A stretch of 64,000 bases of DNA from Opitutales bacterium (GTDB taxonomy: Bacteria; Verrucomicrobiota; Verrucomicrobiia; Opitutales; JABSRG01): assembly GCA_028280845.1 (NCBI GenBank), contig JANQKZ010000035.1:186001-250000 (forward strand), read 5' to 3'. Below the pieces are notes generated by a model. That model saw only the letters and a list, made by a program, of their open reading frames with translations. It did not search any database and was not told where the DNA came from. This document shows positions 9,147-18,276 of the stretch, one piece after another (positions within the stretch are counted from its first letter, which is position 1; each line of letters begins with the position of its first letter). A program made the translations under genes and the position numbers.

Positions 9147-9199
9147 GTATCCATTTATTAGATACTTTAATTCTGGACAATTTATTGGGGAAAATTGCG
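9147..9199 (+). promoter_or_regulatory. copy B of the AraC-associated element
   Basis: GTATC at 9147, GATAC at 9161, TTTATTG at 9181 and AAATTGCG at 9192 reproduce copy A in sequence and spacing. The two ATTG blocks are 11 bp apart, about one helical turn, as expected for tandem AraC-type half-sites. It lies between the oxidoreductase relic and the 3' end of the AraC gene, so it is probably the orphaned control region of the relic. Confidence 0.5.
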
Positions 9200-9236
9200 G
9201 TGATGGACCAGGTTTAAGGCCGCATCGGGATACGTG

Positions 9237-10157
9237 TCAGTGCATGGGCCGGTTGAGGCTACCGGGGGTGATACGCATATTCTTCTTAAAAACATTGTAG
9301 AAGTGTGGCACTTCTTTGAAGCCAACGCGCTCGCTGATGACCTTGATGGGCAAATCGGTGGTAGTGATAAGCTCGACGGCCTTCTCCAGGCGGATCTTGA
9401 TGAGGTACTGGTGTGGGCTTCGCCGCATGTATTGTTTAAATTTCCGGGTAAAGTGATACTTGGAATAACCGGCCACAGAAGCCACATCCTCGATGGCGAG
9501 GGATGAATCCCCGATGAAATCCTTCATATGCTCGCAGGCGTTAAGGATCGAGGAGGGGATGCTGGGTGCGACCGAGTCATGGAGTTGGAACAGCAGCATG
9601 AGGATGCGGTAGACCTGGCTCGACACGAAGTAGGAATCGTATTGCTGATTTTCCAGGCGGTATTGGTAAAGCTGAGTGAGGGCATCCACGAGCATAGGGT
9701 AGTCTATCAGGCTGTAAGTGTAGCCATTGATTTTAGTCAGCTCGGTGCAGAGGGTATTGGCGGCCTTACCAATAAAGTTGACCCAGATGAAGGTCCAGGG
9801 TTTACCCTCCTCGGCGAAGTAACAGGTCCTGGATTTATTGGGGATGAGAAAGGCATGGCCTGGGGGAAGCTCGTGGGTTTCGCCCCGTTCGTGATCCCGG
9901 AGGTAACCGACCCCTTCGAGGGTAAATTTTAATAGATAGAGTCCGTCCTCTCGGGATTCATTTTCCCAGTGGAAGCGGTTGTACACGCCGCGTTTTTCCA
10001 AGGCGATACAGGAAGCCAGGTGCAGGTAGTTAGCCTTGGTCGCCAGGGTGTCGGATTCGGTAAAGGGAAGAACCTTTTTGGGCAGGCTCAAGAGAAAATC
10101 GTCTATAGGGGCATCCACGATATTCCTGAATTGTCCAAAACAAGGGAAAAGAGGCAA
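9237..10157 (-). CDS. AraC-family transcriptional regulator
   Basis: This 306-residue protein has an N-terminal cupin-like sugar-sensing domain (roughly residues 50-170, with LPPGHAFLIPNKSRT) and a C-terminal double helix-turn-helix (about 205-303). The latter includes VASVAGYSKYHFTRKFKQYM and the second-helix segment VGFKEVPHFYNVFKKNMRI, both diagnostic of AraC/XylS. It is divergent from the isomerase-GH127-dehydrogenase operon (113 bp between starts) and sits next to the minus-strand glycosidase run. It probably activates one or both in response to a pentose or deoxy-sugar. Candidate operators with 11-bp tandem ATTG blocks lie nearby. The inducer is unknown. Confidence 0.9.
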   Translation of the reverse strand: MPLFPCFGQFRNIVDAPIDDFLLSLPKKVLPFTESDTLATKANYLHLASCIALEKRGVYNRFHWENESREDGLYLLKFTLEGVGYLRDHERGETHELPPGHAFLIPNKSRTCYFAEEGKPWTFIWVNFIGKAANTLCTELTKINGYTYSLIDYPMLVDALTQLYQYRLENQQYDSYFVSSQVYRILMLLFQLHDSVAPSIPSSILNACEHMKDFIGDSSLAIEDVASVAGYSKYHFTRKFKQYMRRSPHQYLIKIRLEKAVELITTTDLPIKVISERVGFKEVPHFYNVFKKNMRITPGSLNRPMH

Positions 10158-10270
10158 GGTTCATATGCTCCGGGGAGGTGGCATAAATCTTAAGAAGAAA
10201 GGCACATATCTCCAGTTTACAAGAGGAGGGGCAATGCCTATGATCTGAGGGAACCCACACCCCAGTTATT

Positions 10271-11245
10271 ATGGCTTACCCCTACTCTGTTTTTCTGGTT
10301 AATGTTGGCACCGCTTACGATCGCTATTGCATGGAGTATGCAACTCCCTTTACCGCCGAGGAACTCTTCCAACGGGCAGCGGCCGTTGACGGTCTGTATG
10401 CGGTGGACTTGGTTGCTGTTCCCGACTTCATAAAGGATCCCTTCCATTACCGGAAATGTTCCGAGGAGCATGGGTTGAAGGTGGTATCGATCGCCCTGGA
10501 TATCTTTACAGAAGGTGTGTGGAAACAGGGGTCTTTTTCGAGCCCGGATAAAGCCGTTCGGCAAAAGGCGATGACGCACGCGAAGGAGGTGATCGACCTG
10601 CTGCCCGAGTTTGGAACTGACCTGCTGACCATATGGCCCGGACAGGATGGGTACGATTACCTCTTCCAGTCGGATTACTTGGGGGACCGGAAGCGCTTTC
10701 AAGATGCGGTGTTGGAGTTAAGTGAGTATAAGCCGGGCATAAGGATATGCTTGGAGTATAAACCAAAAGAACCCCGGACGCATTCCTACATCAGCAATGC
10801 CGGCACTACATTACTGATGTTGGAAAAAATGGGGAAAGCCAATGTGGGACTGGCGTTGGACTACGGCCACGCGCTGTTTGCTTACGAGAACCCGGCCGAG
10901 GTAGTGGCCCTGTGCAAGATGTACGGGGACAAACTGTTCCATGTACATATTAACGATAATTACCGGTATTGGGATGACGATATGATCACTGGTTCCATTC
11001 GTACCCTGGAATATCTTGAGTTTTTCTACTGGTTGAGGGAAACCGGGTATGAAGGGCATATCACCATCGATCAATTTCCTTACCGTGAGGACGGGTTGAT
11101 GGCTTGCCAGGAGAGCGTGAATTGGATGAACGCATTCCAGGATATCGTAGCGCGTGCGGATAAGGATGAAATCCATGCCTGTTTTGAAAACAAAGATGGG
11201 GTGCGGGCCTCCAAAATGATGCGGAAACTTTTGCTGGGAGTATGA
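10271..11245 (+). CDS. xylose-isomerase-like TIM-barrel sugar isomerase/epimerase
   Basis: The 324-residue sequence has the AP-endonuclease/xylose-isomerase-like fold, with the expected metal ligands Glu162 (CLEYKP), Asp197 (LDYGH), His224 (HVHIND) and Asp267 (TIDQF). A WPGQDGYDY segment resembles those of ketose epimerases and deoxy-sugar isomerases. No signal peptide is seen, so it acts in the cytoplasm. It heads a tight operon: its TGA is immediately followed by the ATG of a GH127 gene, and an NAD(P)-type dehydrogenase comes next. It probably converts the sugar released by the glycosidase into the next pathway intermediate. The exact sugar is not evident. Confidence 0.8.
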   Translation: MAYPYSVFLVNVGTAYDRYCMEYATPFTAEELFQRAAAVDGLYAVDLVAVPDFIKDPFHYRKCSEEHGLKVVSIALDIFTEGVWKQGSFSSPDKAVRQKAMTHAKEVIDLLPEFGTDLLTIWPGQDGYDYLFQSDYLGDRKRFQDAVLELSEYKPGIRICLEYKPKEPRTHSYISNAGTTLLMLEKMGKANVGLALDYGHALFAYENPAEVVALCKMYGDKLFHVHINDNYRYWDDDMITGSIRTLEYLEFFYWLRETGYEGHITIDQFPYREDGLMACQESVNWMNAFQDIVARADKDEIHACFENKDGVRASKMMRKLLLGV

Positions 11246-13024
11246 ATGTTGATGAAGTCCGGACCCGTTAAATCATCACGGTCGGTGTGTCGACCCCTGT
11301 CGAATAAGAATATCCAGCTGGGTAAGAGTTTCCTGGGGAAACGCTGTCGGCTGAACTTTGAGCGCCTGTTCATGGAGATTCCGGCCCGGGAGTACTTTGG
11401 TGAGGTATACTCTCAGGTGCATGAGGATTGGTACGCCGAGCCGGAGTTCTGTGGGCACTACCTGGACGTCGCGATGGAGTTTTACGATACTACCGGGCGA
11501 GAGGATATCCTGCACTTAGCCGGAGAACTGGTGGATTCGATTTTGGCACACCAGAGGGAGGATGGCTACTTGGGAACATACAAACCCGGATTAGAGTTTG
11601 GGCGTTCATTTTCGGTTTGGAACCAGCAGTTCACCATTATGGGGCTCCTTTCGTATTACGAGCGGACGAAAAACCAGGCTGCATTGGAGGGTGCGATGAA
11701 GTGTGCAGACTACATTGCCCAGCATTACATCGAAACGGGAGGAGGCGACCTGGTGAAGTGCATCAACTATGGTATCCAGCATTCCTGTATCCTGATCCAA
11801 TATGTTCGGCTTTTCCTGCTAACGGGGGAAGATCTTTACCGGGATTTTATCGACCTGGTTTTCAGGACGTGGGAGGAGGCCAACCTGCGCTTATTGGATA
11901 CGGCGGATCCTGGTTTCAGTTCGATGTATGAGCTCAGCTGCCAGAAGGGCATAGAGATGCTCATCTGTTTTCAGGGCATCGCAGAGATGTATCGCGCGAC
12001 GGGTGAAACCCATTTCCTGGATGCCTGCCGGAACTATTGGGATTTTATCCAGAATACCCAGATTGGCTTGACGGGAAACGGGACCCTGTCCGAGCTATGG
12101 ACCCCTGCAGGCAATCAGTTCCGGCATGTCTCCTGTGATTGTCGGCCCAATGAGAACTGCGTGGCTGTGGGTTGGATGATGTTCAGCTCGCTGTTGTTTG
12201 AACTGACAGGGGAGTCGAAGTATTTCGATGCCTACGAGCGGACTCTCTATAACCACCTGTTGGGAGCACAGGCGCAGGACGGCCGGGATTTTTCTTACTA
12301 CCAGGGAACCTACGGTTACAAAGTCCACGAAAAGAAACCCGGCCAATACAGCTGCTGCCGGTATCGCGGACTCCGGGTGCTGGCTCACTTGCCCCGGTAT
12401 GTGTTTATGGTGGGGGATGGGGTGCTCTACTGGAATCATTTTTGTGCCGCTGAAGCACAGCTCAGAATTGGAGGGGTCAAAGTGGTTTTGAGCCAGCAGA
12501 CGGATTTTCCCAGATCCGGAGAGGTGGAGCTGGAGATCCAGGTTGCTGAGACCACTGCATTTGAATTACGCATACGGTGGCCCGCCTGGTGCGATCGATT
12601 GACTGTGCAGGTGGATGGTCAGGAGTTTGGTCTGGATAACGAGGAGGGGTTTTTCCGGATTTCCCGGGAGTGGAGTGAGGGGAGACACCTGCTTCGGGTC
12701 CATCTCCATTTCCCTCTCAAGCTAGAGACGGCCAAAGTGGATGGCATTGACAGTGCCGCCTTGATTTATGGACCGCTTTTGCTGGCTTTGGATAGTCGGT
12801 ATCAACCGATCGATCAGGTTTCGCTCCAAACTAACGATTTGGGTGAATTTGTCCCAATGCAGGACGAGGGGGAGGATAGCCTGATCGTTTTCGAGGCGAA
12901 GGGGATCCGGGACGGGGAGCCGTTACCGCTACGCTTTATTGATTATGTCCATGCCGGCAGTGCGAGCCCGGGGGCGGATCGGTTCCGGGTTTGGGTGCCG
13001 GTGGCAGAAAAAGGATCATCATGA
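11246..13024 (+). CDS. GH127-family glycosidase (second copy)
   Basis: This 592-residue, signal-less GH127/DUF1680 protein is only distantly similar to the copy at 1350-3266. Site residues are conserved: Glu283 in LSELW (candidate acid/base), E303-N-C305 and the Cys pair 370-371 in YSCCRYRG. It starts directly after the isomerase stop and its TGA overlaps the ATG of the dehydrogenase gene, so the three are likely co-translated. In family terms it removes terminal beta-L-arabinofuranosyl or similar residues from imported oligosaccharides. The divergence among the three copies suggests different linkages. Confidence 0.85.
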   Translation: MLMKSGPVKSSRSVCRPLSNKNIQLGKSFLGKRCRLNFERLFMEIPAREYFGEVYSQVHEDWYAEPEFCGHYLDVAMEFYDTTGREDILHLAGELVDSILAHQREDGYLGTYKPGLEFGRSFSVWNQQFTIMGLLSYYERTKNQAALEGAMKCADYIAQHYIETGGGDLVKCINYGIQHSCILIQYVRLFLLTGEDLYRDFIDLVFRTWEEANLRLLDTADPGFSSMYELSCQKGIEMLICFQGIAEMYRATGETHFLDACRNYWDFIQNTQIGLTGNGTLSELWTPAGNQFRHVSCDCRPNENCVAVGWMMFSSLLFELTGESKYFDAYERTLYNHLLGAQAQDGRDFSYYQGTYGYKVHEKKPGQYSCCRYRGLRVLAHLPRYVFMVGDGVLYWNHFCAAEAQLRIGGVKVVLSQQTDFPRSGEVELEIQVAETTAFELRIRWPAWCDRLTVQVDGQEFGLDNEEGFFRISREWSEGRHLLRVHLHFPLKLETAKVDGIDSAALIYGPLLLALDSRYQPIDQVSLQTNDLGEFVPMQDEGEDSLIVFEAKGIRDGEPLPLRFIDYVHAGSASPGADRFRVWVPVAEKGSS

Positions 13025-14019
13025 AAGCCAAGGCCGTCTTATTTGTTGAACCCGGGAAAGTTTCCCTTGGTGAGGTCGAGCTTTCCGCGCCTGAGGCAGG
13101 GGAAGTGCTGCTGGAGGTCCTCTACAGTTGCATCAGTTCGGGGACGGATTTAAGAACCCTTGCCGGAAAGCAATGGGGTGTAGACGAGTGGCCCTTTGTG
13201 CCTGGGTATTCCCAAGTGGGCCGGGTGATCCAATGCGGAGAAGGGGTGAGTCTGGAGGAAGGTGATCTTGTTTTTTCCGGCGGAACCAAAAAGTGCTCCC
13301 TTCCTCTGGCTTGGGGGGCACATATCAGCCACGCGGTATCACCTGAAACCCATGTCTTTCCGCTTCCGGAGGGGGTGGATCCGCTGGAGGCCTCGCTGGC
13401 GAAACTGGCAGCAATTTCATTCCATGGTTCCCTGATGTCGCGGGCCCAACCCGGTGAGCAGGTATTTGTGGTAGGTCTGGGACCCATCGGTGTATTATCC
13501 GCGGTGTTTCACCGGATGGCAGGTTGCCGGGTGGTGGGTTTGGATCTGTCACCAGAACGGGTGATGTTTGTCCAGAAGGCCTTTGATATGGAAGCCAGGG
13601 TGCCGGAAGAAAGCCTGGAAACAACGATCAGGCAAGTCTGTCCCGGCGGTCCCGATATTGTGGTGGACTCTACCGGCTCGGAGAGAGTACTGGCATCCTG
13701 TTTGGCCAGTGCCCGGACCATTCCGTGGGGGGACCATGAAGTCAAGAGTACCCGGTTGGTGATACAAGGCAGCTACCCCGGAGCCTTCTCAATCGATTAT
13801 CCGACTGCTTTCTATAAAGAGTTGGAGTTGATTCTACCCCGGGATAACCTGCCTCGTGACCTCCGGAAGGTGTTGCAGTTCCTGGGCGAACAGGCCATTT
13901 CGATAAAGCCCATCATTTCGCAGCTTGTCCCCTACGAGGAAGCCCCTGAGGCATACAGGCAATTACAGGCGAGAAAGGGTGATGTCTTAACCATGGCCCT
14001 GGATTGGCGGAAAGCCTGA
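13021..14019 (+). CDS. medium-chain (zinc-type) sugar/alcohol dehydrogenase
   Basis: The start at 13021 overlaps the GH127 stop (ATGA) and gives 332 residues beginning MKAKAVLFVEPGKVSLGEVE. It has the GroES-like N-terminal domain with YSCISSGTDLR, where the Cys is at the usual catalytic-zinc position, and a Rossmann domain with GLGPIGVLSAVF and the acidic LDLSPER loop end that favours NAD. The four-Cys structural zinc lobe is missing, as in several compact members. It probably oxidises or reduces the sugar handled by the preceding isomerase. It ends 4 bp before the convergent haloperoxidase-like gene. Substrate unknown. Confidence 0.8.
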   Translation: MKAKAVLFVEPGKVSLGEVELSAPEAGEVLLEVLYSCISSGTDLRTLAGKQWGVDEWPFVPGYSQVGRVIQCGEGVSLEEGDLVFSGGTKKCSLPLAWGAHISHAVSPETHVFPLPEGVDPLEASLAKLAAISFHGSLMSRAQPGEQVFVVGLGPIGVLSAVFHRMAGCRVVGLDLSPERVMFVQKAFDMEARVPEESLETTIRQVCPGGPDIVVDSTGSERVLASCLASARTIPWGDHEVKSTRLVIQGSYPGAFSIDYPTAFYKELELILPRDNLPRDLRKVLQFLGEQAISIKPIISQLVPYEEAPEAYRQLQARKGDVLTMALDWRKA

Positions 14020-14023
14020 CTAG

Positions 14024-17000
14024 CTATTTTTGAGAGGGCCTGACCCGGTAAAACCGTGCTCCCTCGAAGGAGCTCAGCGGCTCTGGGTCGCGGAGGTTGA
14101 TTTCAATTTTCCCTTCACCCAGGTTTACCCTTTCCATGAATATCTGGTTATCCGGAACCAGAGACCAGTTGATGAGATCAGACGATATCTGCAGGTCCCA
14201 GTAGGGTTCGGTGAGCGAGTAAGAGGCTTTAAAGCGGATTTGCGGATTCCGGTTTGTGGAATCCATTCCAATCTGAAGGGGGATAGGGGCAGAACCTTCA
14301 AAGAGAGGATCAAACCCGAGGAAAAAACTGGCTAAGGTTTCAGTAGGATTCTCGAAATAGGGACCGGGGGCAGACACCTGGTTAGGATCCGACATCATGG
14401 CGTTGACCCAATCCTCGAAAGTGGCCCTCCAATCTCTTGGATGGCTCTCTCCTGTGAAGTAGGACCTGGCTTTTTGAAATGCGGATTTTCCGATGTCCGA
14501 GCCCATGATTCTGCCTCTGAGATCGTCGGCCCAAACATGGATGCCCCCGTAAAGCCGGGAAATGCCCGCTTCGTCGGCAGCATCAAAGTATGTGGCCCAG
14601 GTCAGGGTGACATCCTCTTGAGGCCCCACCTCAAACTCCAGGAATTCATTGGCTTTTACGGAGAAGGAACTCATTCCTCCGGGAAAGAAAGCCGACCCGG
14701 TGATAGCCGCGAGAACTTCCGCAGCGGCACGACTGAAGGTGCTATGCCCTGAGGTGTATGCACCGAAGGGAGGAGACACGAAGGTCTGCCGTTGGTAGGG
14801 CATCCACTCCACGGCACGAATCCAGCCGACCCCGCCGATTTCGGTGTTGGGGTTCTCTGGAATACCCTTCCATGTAAGCAGGGCAATTTCACCCATGTAA
14901 TCGGCAAGGTGGGCATGATGCTCACCCTCAGCGGTGGACGCCTCTGTTATGACTTCGACCAGACCCGCTTTCAGGGGGAGGCCGTGTTGGTGGTAGGAGG
15001 GACCCTCTAAGTCGGAAGATTGGCCCTTCCCACCCATGTACCGGATCATGGTGATGGGCCGGACGTAGTTGTATTTGCGTTTGGCATCCCAACAGGCGAT
15101 CGCAGCGTCATACAGGGCAGCATTGATACAGAAATATAGCTTCACATCCCACTCCAGTGGAGGCAGCTCGGCGCCTAAACCTTCAAAGCGCCGTGAAAAA
15201 TCGGGATGGTCCGTGACCGCATTGGCGATAGAATTCCAATGCCCAGGAGGGGTTTCCGAGTCAGGGCCGTCAGCCCAGAATTCGGCAAGGATGCGCCCGT
15301 AGTCTGCCCGAAGCACCAGGTTGGGTAAGTAGGGTTGCCCTGTGACGGGGTTCACCGCATAGCCCTGCCCATCGTTGGTGCCGAGGGAATTATTGTGGCG
15401 GGCCCCAGGTGAGACATCGATAGTGACCCCATCCGAGGGATCATACCAACCCTGAAACTCGATCAGTTCCAGGACGGCGTCCTTAAAGTCCTGTTCTGTA
15501 TCGGTGCCCAGTAGGGGAGGCGGACCGGGGTCCAAATAAACGTCGCTACTGTGTTCACGGGTGAGGGCAAAGGGGGTCACCCATCCCCAGTTAGGGCCAA
15601 GAAACTCTTGCACAGAATCTCCGACGACGATGCCGTTCTGGAGCACCAGGTGACTCAGGCTAAGCGGTTGCCAGAGATTGGGGTGTTGAGCATCAGTGCC
15701 GGGAAGCGAAACGATCAGGGGATCATTAAGAGGAATGTACCCGGTTTGATCGGCGTAGGCGTGGGCCTCGTTGGCCCCGTCTGTCCAGCCGAAAGCAAGG
15801 TGTTGCAGGGCGATACGGTTTCCCACTGCCGCCGGGCTATTACCATCCAGGCTGTCTTCATCCGGATCATACCCGAGACTGCTCATGCGTTGGCGGAAGG
15901 AATCGAGAGAGACATGGGCTTGGGGAGACAATCTGTAACGAGAGCTCAACACCCGGTAGGCGGCGTAGCTGATGGCTTCTTCCCTGAACTTTTGCAATGA
16001 ATCCGGGGCTGCGGGGATGGCCGGGGCCTGAATGGACAGAAATGGCTGGTGAAGTCCGGAGGAATCGTAGGAGGCCCAGGCATCCCACATGGCAGCGGAC
16101 AGGGTAAAGAGGTTCCGGGAATGGACGGTGGGTGCCGGATAATCCAGGCGGATGGCTTCCAGGATTTCTTCGTTCCACTGCCGGGCGACCGATTTATCGG
16201 AGTAACTGGAACGTACGCTGACGCGGGCGTGATGGGAGTAGGCAATACCGGCTGTGTTCGTGGCGGTGACATAATATTTGCCGGCATCTTCCCGTTGAGC
16301 TGCCTCGATCCGGTAGGTAGAGGAGGTGGCTCCGGAGATCATATTTCCATTGTGGAACCACTGATACGTAGGTGAGGGAACACCGGATGCAGAGACGGAT
16401 AACACCAGCGTGTCTCCGGGTTGAAGGGCGAGCCGTGGCGGCTGCGTGGTAATGATCGGAGCTTCCCCCAGGGAAGAGATTTCGCCCTCCTCGGTCACCG
16501 TGATATGTTGATCTGTAGGGAGATCATAGATTTGCTGGACAATACCACTGGGCCATTTGATGGAAACACGGTGTACCCGGTCAGCTTCCTCCCCCAGTCC
16601 GAAATGGACGACAGGCTCCAGTTGAGCCCGGTAGGCATTGGTCGGGTTGTATTCGGCCACTTGTTCGGGGCCGCCTTCCTCCGTTTGCAGGGTAATGCAG
16701 GCGCCGATTCCATCGCGGTTCGATAGCGTTCCCCTGAGAGAAATCCGAATCCAGTGGTTGTCCACCGGGTTATTGTTTCGCAATAGCAGCGGATTGGTGA
16801 ACTGGTGGGTTGCGAACAGGTCGAGATCGCCGTCGTTATCAAAATCGAAGGAAACGACGGTCCCACCGTTTCCGCTGATATTTACTTTCTGGTCTTTGGA
16901 AACCTCAGTGAAATAGGCAGCTCCGGAGTTTTCCCAAAGCTTGAGGTGCCCTTCCTCCTTTGTGAAGGTGGTTGTGCCCTCCACGGGAACGAAATCATTT

Positions 17001-18124
17001 TCATTTGTCAGGACGATATCCAGGTCTCCATCATTGTCGAAATCGAAAAACACACTTCCCCACGCCCATCCTCCGTATGCTACTCCACGGGAGACGGCCA
17101 GGGGAAGAAACTTGCGATCCCCCTGGTTCAGGTAGAGTTGGTTCCCGGTAAAAGTCGGATCATCCTCCGTAGGTGCGTAGCCAATGGAGGTGACCCACCA
17201 ATCCAGTCGCCCGTCTCCATTCACATCCCCAATAGCGGTGCCCATGCCGTTGCTGTCGAGGCCGACGCCGGAGGCCTCGGTTGTTTCGACGAAGGTGTTA
17301 TCTGTATTGTTAAAAAAGAGGGTGCTCTTTTTAAAATCAGACACGATGGGTAAGTCGGGCCATCCGTCGGCATCGAGGTCTGAAACGAGGGGGGCGAATA
17401 CGCTGATGGTTCCTGGAGGCAGCTCCAGACCTGCGCTGTCGGTGATGTTGGTGAAGTATCCCGGGTTGGATGCGCCCTGATTCAGGAAGAGGGCGAAGTG
17501 CTGCCTTCGGTCAGGTTCATGGGCTGGACCGCCCCAATCCCCGACTACGATATCGAGGTAACCGTCCCGGTTTATGTCTCCAGTCGCAGCCCCTGCCCCA
17601 GAATGCAGATCTTCCGATCGCAGGTCTACCCCCCGCGCTATGGCTTCCTCCACGAAACCGCCATCACCCTTGTTGTGATAGAAAAGATAGCGATTGGTTT
17701 TTAAGGTAGCGAGGAAAAGGTCCTTATGCCCATCGTTGTCGAAGTCTGCCCAGATGGGGATGTTTCCTCCATCGTGGGGATCCAGGCTCAGTGGATTCTC
17801 AACTTGTGAGAAAGTACCGTTTCCATTGTTGAGCAGCAGGATGTCAGGCATTTGCCAACGCAACAGGTAAATATCCAGCCACCCGTCTTCATTGTAATCC
17901 ATGACAACCGGGGCCGGCCCTCTGGCTGCAAAACGAACCTCTCCGTCAAATAGCGGATCGTCCTGAGTGATCGACGCAATATCAAAGGTGGGATTGGATT
18001 GGGAGAGATTCTGAAACTGGGAATAGAGGATGCCGGGCAGTGGAAGCAGCACGAGATGAGCTAGTAAACACAAGGAGGAATCAAAGTGAAACTGCCCCCC
18101 TTTGGAAATTCCCGGAAAGTTCAT
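14024..18124 (-). CDS. FG-GAP / ASPIC-UnbV / Ig / vanadium-haloperoxidase-like fusion
   Basis: The chosen ATG at 18124 gives about 1366 residues with an export signal (LCLLAHLVLLPLPG). A longer in-frame start would run into the terminator at 18192-18223. Order: FG-GAP/VCBS propeller repeats with DFDNDG-, DINRDG- and DVNGDG-type calcium loops (about 55-430), an ASPIC/UnbV domain (about 450-560), an Ig-like domain (about 570-650), a PAP2/vanadium-haloperoxidase domain, and a C-terminal beta domain ending ARFYRVRPSQK. The haloperoxidase motifs are complete: KYNYVRPIT near 1017, SGHS near 1125, and Arg, His and Asp near 1190, 1196 and 1200. It is probably a secreted or surface oxidase or phosphatase. 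Halogen use is unproven. Confidence 0.8.
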   Translation of the reverse strand: MNFPGISKGGQFHFDSSLCLLAHLVLLPLPGILYSQFQNLSQSNPTFDIASITQDDPLFDGEVRFAARGPAPVVMDYNEDGWLDIYLLRWQMPDILLLNNGNGTFSQVENPLSLDPHDGGNIPIWADFDNDGHKDLFLATLKTNRYLFYHNKGDGGFVEEAIARGVDLRSEDLHSGAGAATGDINRDGYLDIVVGDWGGPAHEPDRRQHFALFLNQGASNPGYFTNITDSAGLELPPGTISVFAPLVSDLDADGWPDLPIVSDFKKSTLFFNNTDNTFVETTEASGVGLDSNGMGTAIGDVNGDGRLDWWVTSIGYAPTEDDPTFTGNQLYLNQGDRKFLPLAVSRGVAYGGWAWGSVFFDFDNDGDLDIVLTNENDFVPVEGTTTFTKEEGHLKLWENSGAAYFTEVSKDQKVNISGNGGTVVSFDFDNDGDLDLFATHQFTNPLLLRNNNPVDNHWIRISLRGTLSNRDGIGACITLQTEEGGPEQVAEYNPTNAYRAQLEPVVHFGLGEEADRVHRVSIKWPSGIVQQIYDLPTDQHITVTEEGEISSLGEAPIITTQPPRLALQPGDTLVLSVSASGVPSPTYQWFHNGNMISGATSSTYRIEAAQREDAGKYYVTATNTAGIAYSHHARVSVRSSYSDKSVARQWNEEILEAIRLDYPAPTVHSRNLFTLSAAMWDAWASYDSSGLHQPFLSIQAPAIPAAPDSLQKFREEAISYAAYRVLSSRYRLSPQAHVSLDSFRQRMSSLGYDPDEDSLDGNSPAAVGNRIALQHLAFGWTDGANEAHAYADQTGYIPLNDPLIVSLPGTDAQHPNLWQPLSLSHLVLQNGIVVGDSVQEFLGPNWGWVTPFALTREHSSDVYLDPGPPPLLGTDTEQDFKDAVLELIEFQGWYDPSDGVTIDVSPGARHNNSLGTNDGQGYAVNPVTGQPYLPNLVLRADYGRILAEFWADGPDSETPPGHWNSIANAVTDHPDFSRRFEGLGAELPPLEWDVKLYFCINAALYDAAIACWDAKRKYNYVRPITMIRYMGGKGQSSDLEGPSYHQHGLPLKAGLVEVITEASTAEGEHHAHLADYMGEIALLTWKGIPENPNTEIGGVGWIRAVEWMPYQRQTFVSPPFGAYTSGHSTFSRAAAEVLAAITGSAFFPGGMSSFSVKANEFLEFEVGPQEDVTLTWATYFDAADEAGISRLYGGIHVWADDLRGRIMGSDIGKSAFQKARSYFTGESHPRDWRATFEDWVNAMMSDPNQVSAPGPYFENPTETLASFFLGFDPLFEGSAPIPLQIGMDSTNRNPQIRFKASYSLTEPYWDLQISSDLINWSLVPDNQIFMERVNLGEGKIEINLRDPEPLSSFEGARFYRVRPSQK

Positions 18125-18191
18125 ACTGATACTGAAATGATATCTGCCGAAGAGGGGGTAGACAATTGGATTTGATTTACGACCAGGAGTA

Positions 18192-18223
18192 AAAACCCGG
18201 ACTGGAGGACCAGTCCGGGTTTT
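18192..18223 (-). terminator. strong rho-independent terminator
   Basis: A perfect 14-bp stem (AAAACCCGGACTGG paired with its complement) encloses the 4-nt loop AGGA and ends in TTTT on either strand. It follows the minus-strand TonB receptor stop (18277) by 54 bp. It also separates that gene from the haloperoxidase fusion, which helps to reject the longer upstream start of the latter. Confidence 0.9.
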
Positions 18224-18276
18224 GTTGCACATTGAATAGTCTCAACGAATCACCCCTAGTGAGGATTAAGATAGCC

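Noticed and set aside
18125-18232. 36-codon N-terminal extension of the haloperoxidase fusion
   Set aside because: It would place a strong terminator inside the coding region and bury the export signal.
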